Shown in pieces: positions 25,825 to 35,259 of a stretch of DNA of 64,000 nt. The notes beneath the pieces were generated by a model. That model was not told the DNA's origin and made no database searches. It was given only the letters and a program-made list of their open reading frames with translations. The DNA lies in contig JARKPB010000008.1 of the NCBI GenBank assembly GCA_029975475.1, positions 1,178,001 through 1,242,000 of the forward strand. The letters run 5' to 3'. The stretch comes from Anaerolineaceae bacterium (GTDB lineage: Bacteria; Chloroflexota; Anaerolineae; Anaerolineales; Anaerolineaceae). Every line of letters starts with the position of its first letter. The stretch's first letter is position 1. The translations under genes and the position numbers were made by a program.

Positions 25825-27710
25825 GCATGAATAAAAAACCAAATTCCTCCACATTATTCTCAGAAATTCTTCACGCCCCGCGCCCGGCTGTAACCGACGG
25901 CGCGATGGGCACGATGCTGCACGCCCGCGGGGTTAATTTTGAAAGCGGGTTTGACCAGCTTAACTTAACCAATCCGGCTCTGGTAGCGGAAATTCACCGC
26001 GCTTATATTGATGCTGGAGCGGTCATGATCCAGACCAACACCTTTGGCGCGAACAGTTACAAACTGGCCCAGCACGGGCTGGAAAAGCAGGTGGGTGAAA
26101 TTAACGCTGCCGCGGTTGAACTGGCCCGCCGGGTGGTGATGGCTTCGTTTCGAGATGTGCTGATCGCGGGGGATGTCGGTCCGCTGGGGGTTCGTCTGGC
26201 TCCTTTTGGCCGGGTACAGCCCGAGCAGGCTCGATCCGTTTTTTCTGAGCAGATCAGCGCACTGGCGGAAGCTGGCGCAGACCTGATCATTATCGAGACC
26301 ATGACGGATTTATATGAAGTACGCGAAGCCATCCTGGCTGCCCGCCAGGTCGCGCCGGATCTTCCGGTAATCGCCTCGATGACCTTCACCCGCGATGACC
26401 GGACCCTGCTCGGGGATAATCCTTCAAAAGTCGCCCGGAAATTGAACGAATTTGGCGCGGATGTGCTGGGAATCAATTGTTCTGGCGGGCCCAATCAGCT
26501 TCTGCGGATCCTTAAGTTGATGCGCCAGTCGGTACCAGACGCTGTATATTCGGTGATGCCCAATGCTGGCTGGCCGGAGCAGGTCAGCGGGCGGATCATG
26601 TACCCGGCTGCCCCGGAATACTTTGGCGAGTACGCCCTGGCCCTCTGGCAGGCGGGAGCGCGTTTTATTGGCGGCTGCTGCGGAACCACGCCGCAGCATA
26701 TCGAAGCCATGGCAAACGCCGTCAAGAACGCCGACCTGGAATCGATGCAAAACGGTTTTGTAATCAGTATTGCCGAGAGAGAAGAAGTCGAGGAAGAAAA
26801 GCAGCCGCCTACCCAGCTGGCACAAAAACTGGCCCGGGGGAAATTCGTTACAGCGGTTGAAATGGACCCTCCCAGGGGGATGGCGACCCAAAAACTGCTG
26901 GCCGGTGCCAGCCTGCTGGCTGAAGCTGGCGCAGATGTGATTGATGTCGCTGACAGCCCGATGGCCCGGATGCGCATGAGCCCCTGGGCAGTTTGCACCT
27001 TGATCCAGCGCAAGGTGAATATTGAAACCGTGCTGCACTTCCCTACCCGCGGGCGGAACTTGCTGCGGGTGCAGGGGGATCTCCTGGCAGCGCACGCCAT
27101 GGGGGTGCGCAATGTATTTGTCGTCATGGGCGATCCGACCGCGATTGGCGACTATCCGGACGCGATGGATAATTATGACCTGGTGCCGTCTGGGTTGATC
27201 AAATTGATCAAACAGGGGTTCAACACCGGGGTGGATTATGCCGGCGCGGATATCGGCCAACCAACTTCGTTTTTTGCCGGCTGCGCCTTGAATTTAAACC
27301 CGCCTGATCCCGCGGAAGAAATAAAAAACATCCGCCGAAAGCTGCGCGCCGGGGCTGATTTTGTTCTCACCCAGCCCATTTATGACATCCGCTACGCGGT
27401 AAACTTCCTGAGCCGCTACCGCGACGAAGCCGGGTTATTCCCGGTGCCCATCCTGGCGGGAATATTACCGCTCGCCAGCGAACGGCACGCGGCCTTTCTG
27501 CATCACGAAGTGCCCGGCATCGATATACCTGAACACGTGCTCCGGCGAATGAACGCCGCCGGAGAAAATGGACTGTCTGAAGGCAAGAAAATTGCGATAG
27601 AATTGATTGAGCAGTTGAAATCACTTGTTCAGGGAATCTACCTGATGCCGGCGTTTAACCGCTTCGATGTGGCTGCCGAGATTATCGAGACCATAAAGCA
27701 GGATGAATAA
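25821..27710 (+). CDS. Homocysteine S-methyltransferase / methylenetetrahydrofolate reductase fusion
   Basis: 629 residues, two domains. Residues 1-300 are a homocysteine methyltransferase with DGAMGTMLHARG and zinc motifs GINCSGGP and GGCCGTTP. Residues about 335-620 are an MTHFR TIM barrel (FVTAVEMDPPRG, then VFVVMGDP, then VLTQPIYD) that makes methyl-THF, the substrate of MetH. The fusion resembles YitJ of Bacillus. The start overlaps the metH stop as ATGA, so both are under the SAM riboswitch. A second ATG lies two codons later. Confidence 0.93.
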   Translation: MSMNKKPNSSTLFSEILHAPRPAVTDGAMGTMLHARGVNFESGFDQLNLTNPALVAEIHRAYIDAGAVMIQTNTFGANSYKLAQHGLEKQVGEINAAAVELARRVVMASFRDVLIAGDVGPLGVRLAPFGRVQPEQARSVFSEQISALAEAGADLIIIETMTDLYEVREAILAARQVAPDLPVIASMTFTRDDRTLLGDNPSKVARKLNEFGADVLGINCSGGPNQLLRILKLMRQSVPDAVYSVMPNAGWPEQVSGRIMYPAAPEYFGEYALALWQAGARFIGGCCGTTPQHIEAMANAVKNADLESMQNGFVISIAEREEVEEEKQPPTQLAQKLARGKFVTAVEMDPPRGMATQKLLAGASLLAEAGADVIDVADSPMARMRMSPWAVCTLIQRKVNIETVLHFPTRGRNLLRVQGDLLAAHAMGVRNVFVVMGDPTAIGDYPDAMDNYDLVPSGLIKLIKQGFNTGVDYAGADIGQPTSFFAGCALNLNPPDPAEEIKNIRRKLRAGADFVLTQPIYDIRYAVNFLSRYRDEAGLFPVPILAGILPLASERHAAFLHHEVPGIDIPEHVLRRMNAAGENGLSEGKKIAIELIEQLKSLVQGIYLMPAFNRFDVAAEIIETIKQDE

Positions 27711-27720
27711 GAGGACTGGT

Positions 27721-28494
27721 ATGCTGCTGGCGATTGATATGGGCAACACCAATTTAACCCTTGGGCTGTATGAAGGCAGCAAGCTAGGGGCGCGCTGGCG
27801 TTTATCCACCGATATGGAGCGCATGGCCGATGAATACGGCCTGCAAATCCTCGGGGTATTGCAGCATTCTGGCTGCTCGCTGCGCCAGCTGGACGGGGTG
27901 ATCCTGTCGTCTGTGGTACCGCAGGTTACCAGCCGCATCATTCAAGCCTGCCGTCAGTACCTGGATCAGGACCCGATGGTCATCAGCCACGAATTAAAAA
28001 CCGGCCTGGTCATTCGGTATGACAACCCGGCTTCGGTCGGCGCGGACCGAATTGCCGACGCGGTAGCGGTGAAAGAATTGTACGGCTGCCCGGCCGTGGT
28101 GGTAGATTTTGGCACGGCCACGACCTTTAACGCGATCAACTCGGCCGCCGAATATCTGGGCGGGGCGATCGCGCCTGGAATGATGATCGCCCTCGAAGCG
28201 CTCATCCAGCGCACCAGCAAACTCCCCACAGTGGACCTGAAAATTCCTCCATCGCCAATTGGAGGAAATACCATTCACGCCATCCAGTCCGGGATCCTCT
28301 TTGGTTACGCCGGCATGGTAGAAGGAATGGTCGCGCGCTTTAAACAGATCATAGGGGAAGACGCGCGGGTCATCGCGACCGGCGGTTTTTCAGAAGTAAT
28401 CGCGACCGCCACAAACGTTTTCACCCACATCGCCCCATGGCTGACGCTGGACGGCATGCGAATATTATGGGAGATGAACCAAACCAATGGCTAA
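27721..28494 (+). CDS. coaX: Type III pantothenate kinase
   Basis: 257 residues. The N-terminal LLAIDMGNTNLTLGLYEG is the phosphate-1 loop of type III kinases, followed by GADRIADAVA and VVDFGTATTFNAI, then GGAIAPGM. The enzyme phosphorylates pantothenate in the first step of CoA synthesis, is not inhibited by CoA, and needs a monovalent cation. The ATG at 27721 has GAGG upstream; an ATG 18 bases earlier overlaps the previous stop and is less likely. It overlaps coaBC by eight bases. Confidence 0.93.
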   Translation: MLLAIDMGNTNLTLGLYEGSKLGARWRLSTDMERMADEYGLQILGVLQHSGCSLRQLDGVILSSVVPQVTSRIIQACRQYLDQDPMVISHELKTGLVIRYDNPASVGADRIADAVAVKELYGCPAVVVDFGTATTFNAINSAAEYLGGAIAPGMMIALEALIQRTSKLPTVDLKIPPSPIGGNTIHAIQSGILFGYAGMVEGMVARFKQIIGEDARVIATGGFSEVIATATNVFTHIAPWLTLDGMRILWEMNQTNG

Positions 28495-29701
28495 CCCGCT
28501 GACCGGAAAACGCATCCTTCTAGGCATCACCGGCTCAATCGCCGCTTATAAAGGGGCTGACCTGGCTTCAAAGTTAACTCAGGCCGGGGCAGTCCTGGAT
28601 GTGATCCTGACCAGAAGCGCTGAAAAGTTCATTACTCCGTTGACCTTCCAATCACTCACCGGGCGAAAATGCTACACCGATGATGATCTGTGGGGCGGCG
28701 AAGGCCACGTTACCCACATTGGGCTTGGTCGGGCAGCCGAAATGGTCGTGATCGCCCCCGCCAGCGCGACCACCCTCGCCCGCCTTGCAAACGGCTTTGG
28801 CGATACTTTGCTCAGTCTTGCCGTGCTGGCATCCCACAGCCCTTTGATCCTTGCGCCTGCAATGGATGTCGGCATGTATATGCATCCCGCCACGCAGGCG
28901 AACGTCGAAACGTTGAGGTCACGCGGCGCGCATTTCATCGGACCCGCTGAAGGAAGAATGGCTTCCGGCCTGGTTGGTTTTGGCCGTTTTGTGGAACCCG
29001 CTGACATCCTGCGCGAGCTGCGCTTTCTGGCTTCTTCTGGCGGCCCGCTGAATGGGAAAAAGCTGGTCGTCACTGCCGGAGGCAGCCAGGAGGCGATTGA
29101 TCCGGTGCGTTTGATCACCAACCGTTCCAGCGGGAAACAGGGATACGCGGTCGCCCAGGCAGCGCTGGATGCGGGCGCGAAGGTTACATTGATAAGCGCG
29201 CCTACCAGCCTGACGCCGCCTTTTGGCGCTGAAGTGATCCCGGTTAAGAGCGCGGCTGAAATGCAGCAGGCGGTTATCCACGCCTGTCAGGATGCCGATG
29301 TTCTAATCATGGCGGCAGCGGTGGCAGATTTTCGCCCCGCGAACCCTTCCGCCCAGAAGATCAAAAAGACCGGAGATCCGCTAACCATACAGTTAGAGCC
29401 CACCCAGGATATTCTGGCGGAAATCGCGCAGCGGCGGGAACGATTGCCAAAATTGCAAAAAGTCATCGGCTTTGCCGCGGAAAGCCAGGATCTGTTGGCC
29501 AACGCGCGGAAAAAATTAGAGGCGAAGAAACTGGATCTGATCGTCGCCAACGATATCTCCGCTTCAGACGCTGGTTTTGAAGTGGATACCAATCGGGTTA
29601 CCTTTATCATGGGGGATGGCACGATGAACTCCAGGCCGCTTTCCACGAAAGAGGAAGTCGCGGCGCAAATTATCAATCAGGTGATTGACTGGCTGAGTTA
29701 A
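28487..29701 (+). CDS. coaBC: Bifunctional phosphopantothenoylcysteine decarboxylase/phosphopantothenate-cysteine ligase
   Basis: 404 residues. The N-terminal flavodoxin-like CoaC part has LLGITGSIAAYK, THIGLGR with the catalytic His, and APAMDVGMYMHP. The C-terminal CoaB part has VTAGGSQEAIDPVRLITNRSSGKQGYA, then AAVADF, then KIKKTGDPLTI. These are steps two and three of CoA synthesis. The ATG overlaps the coaX stop, so coaX and coaBC are translationally linked and probably share the metH transcript. Confidence 0.95.
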   Translation: MANPLTGKRILLGITGSIAAYKGADLASKLTQAGAVLDVILTRSAEKFITPLTFQSLTGRKCYTDDDLWGGEGHVTHIGLGRAAEMVVIAPASATTLARLANGFGDTLLSLAVLASHSPLILAPAMDVGMYMHPATQANVETLRSRGAHFIGPAEGRMASGLVGFGRFVEPADILRELRFLASSGGPLNGKKLVVTAGGSQEAIDPVRLITNRSSGKQGYAVAQAALDAGAKVTLISAPTSLTPPFGAEVIPVKSAAEMQQAVIHACQDADVLIMAAAVADFRPANPSAQKIKKTGDPLTIQLEPTQDILAEIAQRRERLPKLQKVIGFAAESQDLLANARKKLEAKKLDLIVANDISASDAGFEVDTNRVTFIMGDGTMNSRPLSTKEEVAAQIINQVIDWLS

Positions 29702-29720
29702 TTTTTTACTGGTATTTACA

Positions 29721-30962
29721 ATGAAGAAAAATCTACTGCGCCTCTTTTTTGTTCTATCGATTCTCTGCCTTTTTCTCCTCAGCGCCTGCGGAACCAAAAT
29801 ACAGGCGGCTGAACCTATGCCCGAGCGGCTGGTTCTGCCGAGTCTTACGCAGACCGTCAAAGTGATTACAGTTCAACCAACCCAAACTGTCCAGGCACCC
29901 CAGACTTCATCTGGATCCAAGGAAACGCCCCAGATACCACCCGCCACGCCGACCACCGAAGTCCTGGGGTTCTTCAATTTCCCAAGTGATGTCAATCCGC
30001 TGACCGGGTTGAAAGTCAGCGATCCTACCACCGTGAACCGCATGCCCGTGCTGGTAAAAATCTCAAACTACCCGCGGTACGGCCGACCGCAGTCTGGGCT
30101 TGGGTCCGCTGATATGGTGTTTGATTACTATATCGGCTACGAGGTCAACCGTTTTCTGGCGGTTTATCTCAGTGAAGATCCTGAAGAAGCCGGCCCGATC
30201 CGTTCCGGGCGTCTTGTCGACGCACAGCTTGGAAGTATGTATCCGGGCTATCTGGTGTACGGGAATGCGGACCGCGGTGTTCAGGAACACCTGGAAAAAT
30301 ATTTAGGGAAACGCCTGTTACCGACGAAACTATCCCCCTGTCCGCCGGTCTGCGGCGACGACACCCACACCCTCGCCGGAATATTTGCCTACCCGGCAAA
30401 AGTCCGGGAGTACATGACGGGACAGACCGGGATCCCTGACACAGCCCCGGATTTAAGAGGGATGATATTTGATCCGCGACCCCCGCAGAGCGATCACCCG
30501 GGATTATTTATCGGCATCAACTTTGGGGTTGAAAACCGGGCTGAGTGGTTATACAACCCGGAAAGAGGAACCTACCAGAAATGGATTGAAACCGGCGAGA
30601 GCGAAAACGGCAGGCTGGTGATGATACCGCACGTGGACAAACTGACCCAAAAGCAGCTGGAAGTCTCGAATTTAATCATCCTGTTTGCGGATTACATTCA
30701 ATACGCGCCAACCCTGCATGATATTACCATCTGGGGGAATACCACAGGTGAAAAAGCGGTATTCTTCCGCGACGGTGTGATGACGGTTGGCAGCTGGCGC
30801 ACGGTGGCTCAGGATAAGCCCATTCAATTCTTTAATCAATACAACCTGCCGTTTTCGTTGAAACCCGGCAAAACCTGGATCGTTATCGCCAGCCTGCAAT
30901 CCCCGCTGGAAGAACCGGCGCCGGGGAAATTTGAACTAAAATTTTATTTGCCTTATAATTAA
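29721..30962 (+). CDS. DUF3048 (YerB-like) lipoprotein
   Basis: 413 residues with signal peptide and lipobox LSAC (Cys24). A Gln/Thr/Pro-rich linker is followed by the DUF3048 core, with PLTGLKVSDPTTVNRMPVLV, then KISNYPRYGRPQSGL and GPIRSGRLVDAQLGSMY, and a C-terminal YerB part. Its biochemical function is unknown; relatives are surface-anchored in Firmicutes and Chloroflexota. It follows coaBC by 19 bases. Its last codons contain the -10 box of the next gene. Confidence 0.85.
   Translation: MKKNLLRLFFVLSILCLFLLSACGTKIQAAEPMPERLVLPSLTQTVKVITVQPTQTVQAPQTSSGSKETPQIPPATPTTEVLGFFNFPSDVNPLTGLKVSDPTTVNRMPVLVKISNYPRYGRPQSGLGSADMVFDYYIGYEVNRFLAVYLSEDPEEAGPIRSGRLVDAQLGSMYPGYLVYGNADRGVQEHLEKYLGKRLLPTKLSPCPPVCGDDTHTLAGIFAYPAKVREYMTGQTGIPDTAPDLRGMIFDPRPPQSDHPGLFIGINFGVENRAEWLYNPERGTYQKWIETGESENGRLVMIPHVDKLTQKQLEVSNLIILFADYIQYAPTLHDITIWGNTTGEKAVFFRDGVMTVGSWRTVAQDKPIQFFNQYNLPFSLKPGKTWIVIASLQSPLEEPAPGKFELKFYLPYN
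30954..30959 (+). promoter_or_regulatory. -10 box for a probably leaderless phosphoesterase transcript
   Basis: TATAAT ends six bases before the ATG at 30966, so transcription would start at or next to the start codon. The box lies inside the last codons of the DUF3048 gene. No clear ribosome-binding site precedes the ATG. Confidence 0.5.
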
Positions 30963-30965
30963 TCG

Positions 30966-31694
30966 ATGCGCGCGCTCGTGATTTCTGATATTCATGCCAA
31001 TTCCATTGCCCTGAAAGCAGTGCTCGATGCCGCCGGAAAGGTGGATGCCGTCTGGTGTCTGGGCGATCTGGTCGGGTACGGTCCGGATCCCAATGAAACC
31101 ATCGAAATCATTAAAGATCTGCCAAACTTGATATGCCTGCTTGGAAATCACGACGCAGCAGTCCTTGGACAGATCCGGCTGGATGCGTTTAACCGCGAAG
31201 CCAGGGAATCCATTGAATGGATGCAATCCAATATTTCCCCTGACAACCTTTTCTTTTTGAAAATGCTGCCCGAAAAGCATGTCATCGGTCAGGTTACCCT
31301 GGTACACGGTTCGCCGCGCAATCCGGTCTGGGAATATATTTTAGATGTTCATACAGCAGCGGATAATTTTCCATTTTTCGGCACCAAGGTATGTCTGGTT
31401 GGTCACACCCATCTTCCGGTAGTGTATATTCACAGTACGGATAAGGGCACGGTAAACTGGGCCTTGCTGCCGGTTGGAGAGAAGTATGTGATCACCGATC
31501 GGGTCATTCTTAATCCCGGCTCGGTTGGCCAACCGCGCGACCACGACCGCCGGGCCGCTTTTGCGATCCTCGACACCTACCGCATGACCTGGATGCCCGA
31601 GCGGGTTGAATACGACATTAACGAAGTCCAGAATCGAATCAAATCTTCCGGGCTGCCAACCCGCCACGCGACGCGGCTGGGTGATGGTATGTAA
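30966..31694 (+). CDS. Metallophosphoesterase (YfcE/MJ0936-like)
   Basis: 242 residues with the full calcineurin-like motif set: SDIHAN, LGDLVGYGPDP, LGNHD, VHGSP and VGHTHLP, providing ligands for two metal ions. Proteins of this branch hydrolyse phosphodiesters or cyclic nucleotides, or act as phosphatases. The substrate is unknown. It has no signal peptide and is cytosolic. Confidence 0.9.
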   Translation: MRALVISDIHANSIALKAVLDAAGKVDAVWCLGDLVGYGPDPNETIEIIKDLPNLICLLGNHDAAVLGQIRLDAFNREARESIEWMQSNISPDNLFFLKMLPEKHVIGQVTLVHGSPRNPVWEYILDVHTAADNFPFFGTKVCLVGHTHLPVVYIHSTDKGTVNWALLPVGEKYVITDRVILNPGSVGQPRDHDRRAAFAILDTYRMTWMPERVEYDINEVQNRIKSSGLPTRHATRLGDGM

Positions 31695-31781
31695 AGAATC
31701 AAGCCCGAAGCGGAACCAATCCCATTCTTGGGCGTCTTATTAAGCAGAAACGCCAATTCCGTTTTTCGTAAGGAGGAGAAG

Positions 31782-32765
31782 ATGAAAAGTAAGCTGGTTG
31801 TGGTCATCCTGGCCGCAGCATTAATACTGTCCGCCTGCGCCAGCCGTGCCGGGAGCAGCGACACGGTTCTGGTGGAAAAAGGCGGCTATGCAGCCCCTCA
31901 AGCAGATTACGCCCGGTCGGCTCCAGCTGCGGAAGCCCCGGCGCCCGTTAACCCGGCGGGAGGCAGCAGCGGCAGTTTTGGCAACGCATCCGCCAACCCC
32001 GCTCCGCAGAAACAAATGATCATCATGAACGGCGATATGGTCATTGTGGTTGACAACCCGGCTGCCGCGCAGGAGAAAATCAACCAGATCGCCATTGATC
32101 TGGGCGGCAATCTGCTGGGCTCCCAACTCTACAAGACCACCAATTATGCCGGCGTTGAAGTACAGGAAGGTTATGTCAGCATCAACGTGCCGTCTGAAAA
32201 ATTACAGGAAGCAATCCGGCTGATTAAGAGCCTGGTTAAGGATGAGAAGAAAGACATTATCAGCGAAAATTTGAATTCTCAAAATGTAACCAGTCAGTAC
32301 GTGGACCTGCAGTCCCGGCTGCGCAACCTGGAAGAAACAGAAGCGCAGCTGCGAAAAATTCTCGAAACAGCCTCCAAAGTGGATGATGTCCTCTCGGTGT
32401 TCAACCGCCTGACCGAGGTACGCGAGCAAATTGAGATTACCAAGGGCCAGATGAAGTATTACGAAGAGGCCTCAGCCATGTCAACGCTGAACATTACCCT
32501 GCGGGCAAGGGAGATGGTTGAACCGATCACCGTGGCGGGCTGGACCCCGACCGGCGTGGCGCGGGACGCGCTGCAGGCGCTCCTGGACGGGCTGAAATTC
32601 CTGGCTTCGGCGCTGATCTGGATCATCATCTTCGTCGCCCCGATCGCGATCCTGCTGTATCTATTTGTCCGGCTGGTGATCTGGATCATCCGCAAATTAT
32701 TCCCCCGGCGAGCAAAACCCATGCCCCCCTTCCCGCCAATTCCCCCGGTTCCGCCGGCTGCGTAG
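31782..32765 (+). CDS. DUF4349 lipoprotein
   Basis: 327 residues. The signal peptide ends in lipobox LSAC. The DUF4349 core (about residues 80-240) has GDMVIVVDNPAAAQEKI, VSINVPSEKLQEAI and a coiled-coil part, LRNLEETEAQLRKILETA. One membrane helix near residue 285 and a basic, Pro-rich tail follow. Function unknown. The start was chosen at the ATG after AGGAGGAGAAG; an earlier in-frame start has no ribosome-binding site. A very strong terminator follows. Confidence 0.88.
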   Translation: MKSKLVVVILAAALILSACASRAGSSDTVLVEKGGYAAPQADYARSAPAAEAPAPVNPAGGSSGSFGNASANPAPQKQMIIMNGDMVIVVDNPAAAQEKINQIAIDLGGNLLGSQLYKTTNYAGVEVQEGYVSINVPSEKLQEAIRLIKSLVKDEKKDIISENLNSQNVTSQYVDLQSRLRNLEETEAQLRKILETASKVDDVLSVFNRLTEVREQIEITKGQMKYYEEASAMSTLNITLRAREMVEPITVAGWTPTGVARDALQALLDGLKFLASALIWIIIFVAPIAILLYLFVRLVIWIIRKLFPRRAKPMPPFPPIPPVPPAA

Positions 32766-32778
32766 TTGGTAAAATTGT

Positions 32779-32812
32779 CCGGGGCTGGAAGACCCAGCCC
32801 CGGCTTTTTTTT
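32779..32812 (+). terminator. Intrinsic terminator after DUF4349 gene
   Basis: CCGGGGCTGG (32779-32788) pairs perfectly with CCAGCCCCGG (32794-32803) around a five-base loop, followed by C and eight T. It separates this gene from the convergent ABC transporter genes. Confidence 0.95.
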
Positions 32813-34043
32813 ATACCTTTCCAAACAGCGCTCTGAAAAAGACTCTGGCTGAAAAGGGCTGGCCAGAAAGGAGGGTCTGCGCGCGGAACATCCCGGCAAT
32901 CGAGCGCACCAGAAGAATCACCGTAGCGACAAGGAGCGCCGCCGATAGAATCGGCTGCCATACTGGAACGTTGGTGGCGGCCAGACGGGTCATCATGGCG
33001 ATTGGCGCAGTGAACGGGAACAGGCTAAAAATGGTGGCCGCGGTTCCGCTTGGAGCTTCAATCAGCAGGTTGATAAAAATTAGCGGAAGAACCATTGGCA
33101 GGATAATCAAGGTGGTTACCTGAGAGGCTTCGCGCATATTGGGAACCAGCGCACCTACTCCGGCCATCAGGCTGCCGTACAGCGCGTAACCGAGCAGGAA
33201 GAACAACAATCCCCACAGAATAATGGTAAACGGGAGCTGGAAAGAGATAGAGATCCCTCCGCTTCCCAGCCGCAGCAACAGCCACCCCGAAAGGGTCCAG
33301 ACCAGCGTCTGCAGCAGGCCTGCCAACCCCAGAGCGACGATCTTTCCGGTCAACATCTGAATCGGGGTTACTGAAGTCATTAAGATTTCGATCACGCGGT
33401 TGCTCTTCTCGGTATTTACGCTGCTCAACATGACGCTGGATGTGGTCAGGATAAGGGCGTATAACAACATCGTAACGATATAAGGCAGGAAGAAGGTCAG
33501 CAAACTGTTCGGGTCGCGCTGAGGCTGTTCCGTCAGATACGCGCGGGTTGTATTCAGTGGATCCGCTACCCGGTAAGCCAGGGTTTGATCGCCGTCCAGC
33601 AGGTTATAGATCATTAAATCAATGATCACGCTGGAATTTGCCTGACCGCTAATGGGATTGAAATCGGGGCGGACGTAGATAATTTCACCCTCATCCACGA
33701 CATCCGCCGGGATCAGGTAATAAGCGACGATCTCCTTTCTGCCGAGCGCAGCGGCGGCCAGTTCCTCCGATGAAAATGCTTTTAATCGTCCGGACAAGTT
33801 TTCAGGGATACGGGTCACCCGCCCGGACAAATCCACGTATCCTTCCAGGGATTTGTTGATCTCAGGTGTAAAGAACTGCGCTATCGGTGATGGAGCACCG
33901 CTTGAAGCGTTATGATTAGCGGATTGAATGATCAGGGTTAAAATCAACCCCACCGCAGGACCAAGCAAGAGCACAAAGATAAAGGACTTGCGCAGCACGT
34001 AAGTGCGGAATTCATTCTTGAAAATCAGCAAGGTTTTATCCAC
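32811..34043 (-). CDS. ABC-2 transporter permease (NatB-like), subunit 2
   Basis: 410 residues. One N-terminal helix, a large extracytoplasmic domain (residues about 45-185), then five helices near the C-terminus, the layout of NatB/ABC-2 exporters. The start is GTG with GCAGGAGGCAGCC upstream; it overlaps the previous permease stop by eight bases. It is a paralogue of that permease, with matching segments such as EKSNRVIEILMTSVTP. The pair should form a heterodimer with the ATPase gene upstream. Substrate unknown; sodium or peptide export are known roles for relatives. Confidence 0.87.
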   Translation of the reverse strand: MDKTLLIFKNEFRTYVLRKSFIFVLLLGPAVGLILTLIIQSANHNASSGAPSPIAQFFTPEINKSLEGYVDLSGRVTRIPENLSGRLKAFSSEELAAAALGRKEIVAYYLIPADVVDEGEIIYVRPDFNPISGQANSSVIIDLMIYNLLDGDQTLAYRVADPLNTTRAYLTEQPQRDPNSLLTFFLPYIVTMLLYALILTTSSVMLSSVNTEKSNRVIEILMTSVTPIQMLTGKIVALGLAGLLQTLVWTLSGWLLLRLGSGGISISFQLPFTIILWGLLFFLLGYALYGSLMAGVGALVPNMREASQVTTLIILPMVLPLIFINLLIEAPSGTAATIFSLFPFTAPIAMMTRLAATNVPVWQPILSAALLVATVILLVRSIAGMFRAQTLLSGQPFSARVFFRALFGKV

Positions 34044-35259
34044 GGCTGCCTCCTGCGGCACGAATACCGGCAAATAATTCTTTAAGGGTCATTTTCTTCC
34101 CGTAACGGAGCATGCCCAGGCGGAAGGCTCTTCCAGAAAGCCATAATGCGCCGGCTGCTGACAAGACCAGGATCAGGAGAGAAGCCGCAATCTGCCAGGC
34201 TGGAATCGTGGCAAATGCCGCCCGGATTGGCAGCGTGGCTGGCGCGGTCAGCGGAAAAAGGCTCAGAAAAACGGATAGGCTGCCGTTTGGCCGTACGATG
34301 ATGGGGGTGAGAAACCAGTACGGAAGAACGATTGGCAGGGTAAAAATTCCAGCCAGCTGCTGCGCTTCGCGGGCTTCGGTCGCGGTCGCCCCGAGGGTTG
34401 CCATCAAAGCGCCCACCAGAATAAATGCGGGCAGTAAAGCCGCTACCATCAACGGCAGGTATGACAGATCTAACTGGACAGACCCCAGATCAGGAATCAG
34501 GATGCGCCCAACCAGATAAGCAATCCAGATAAACAAGATCCAGATAATCAACTGGGTAATGCCCACACTCAGGTTGCCAACGGTCTTGCCTGCCATCAAC
34601 TCGCCGGGGGAAACGGAAGTAACCATGATTTCCATGGTGCGGTTTTCTTTTTCTTCAACCACCGCTTGAAGCAGGTAGCCGCCGCTGATATTGATGACAA
34701 GGATGAAGATCAACCCGGTAATTAAGGGCATCAAAATTGTGGCAAACGGGTTAGAGACTTCGCGCATGCCATCCGCGGAACGAATGGTTACATCAAAACC
34801 CCGGTAGAGCCGCTGCTGGACATCTTTGGGCTGGCTTAACAATAAGTTGTAACTCAAGAAGGAAGCAAAATCCTCGGTCACATTGTCCCCTGGATTTTCC
34901 AGGGAGTACATCGTTGCGCGTCCACTGCTAAAGTAATCGGGGGAGAGGACAAAGAAAGCCTGAATTTGATTGGCGTTCAGGGCATCCCGCGCGCTTTCCT
35001 CACTTTCAAAGATCCTGATTTCAGGATCCGGGAATAGGGATTTTTTCTCCGGCGCCGGAGGGAATTGGGGATCCGGAAAGATTTCCGGCGCGCGGACAAA
35101 GCCGATCGGGCGGCTGTCGTTTTCCAGCAGCACGGAAAGAAAGCCAACACCGATGATCAGCGCGAGAAAGAGAGGCACACTGAACAGGGCGATTAAGAAC
35201 CGCCGGCGCAGGACGTGGCGCTTATATTCATTCCAGAAAACCAGAAAGAATTTACTCAT
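34036..35259 (-). CDS. ABC-2 transporter permease (NatB-like), subunit 1
   Basis: 407 residues with the same topology as its neighbour: one N-terminal helix, an outer domain, and five C-terminal helices. It contains the motif EKENRTMEIMVTSVSPGELM, typical of NatB and related exporters. Its ATG overlaps the ATPase stop by four bases, so all three genes form one tightly coupled operon. The extracytoplasmic domain is rich in acidic residues. Confidence 0.87.
   Translation of the reverse strand: MSKFFLVFWNEYKRHVLRRRFLIALFSVPLFLALIIGVGFLSVLLENDSRPIGFVRAPEIFPDPQFPPAPEKKSLFPDPEIRIFESEESARDALNANQIQAFFVLSPDYFSSGRATMYSLENPGDNVTEDFASFLSYNLLLSQPKDVQQRLYRGFDVTIRSADGMREVSNPFATILMPLITGLIFILVINISGGYLLQAVVEEKENRTMEIMVTSVSPGELMAGKTVGNLSVGITQLIIWILFIWIAYLVGRILIPDLGSVQLDLSYLPLMVAALLPAFILVGALMATLGATATEAREAQQLAGIFTLPIVLPYWFLTPIIVRPNGSLSVFLSLFPLTAPATLPIRAAFATIPAWQIAASLLILVLSAAGALWLSGRAFRLGMLRYGKKMTLKELFAGIRAAGGSRG

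Noticed and set aside
26424-27260. 278-codon frame opposite to the MTHFR fusion
   Set aside because: Shadow of a real gene; rich in His, Gln and Arg with no motif.
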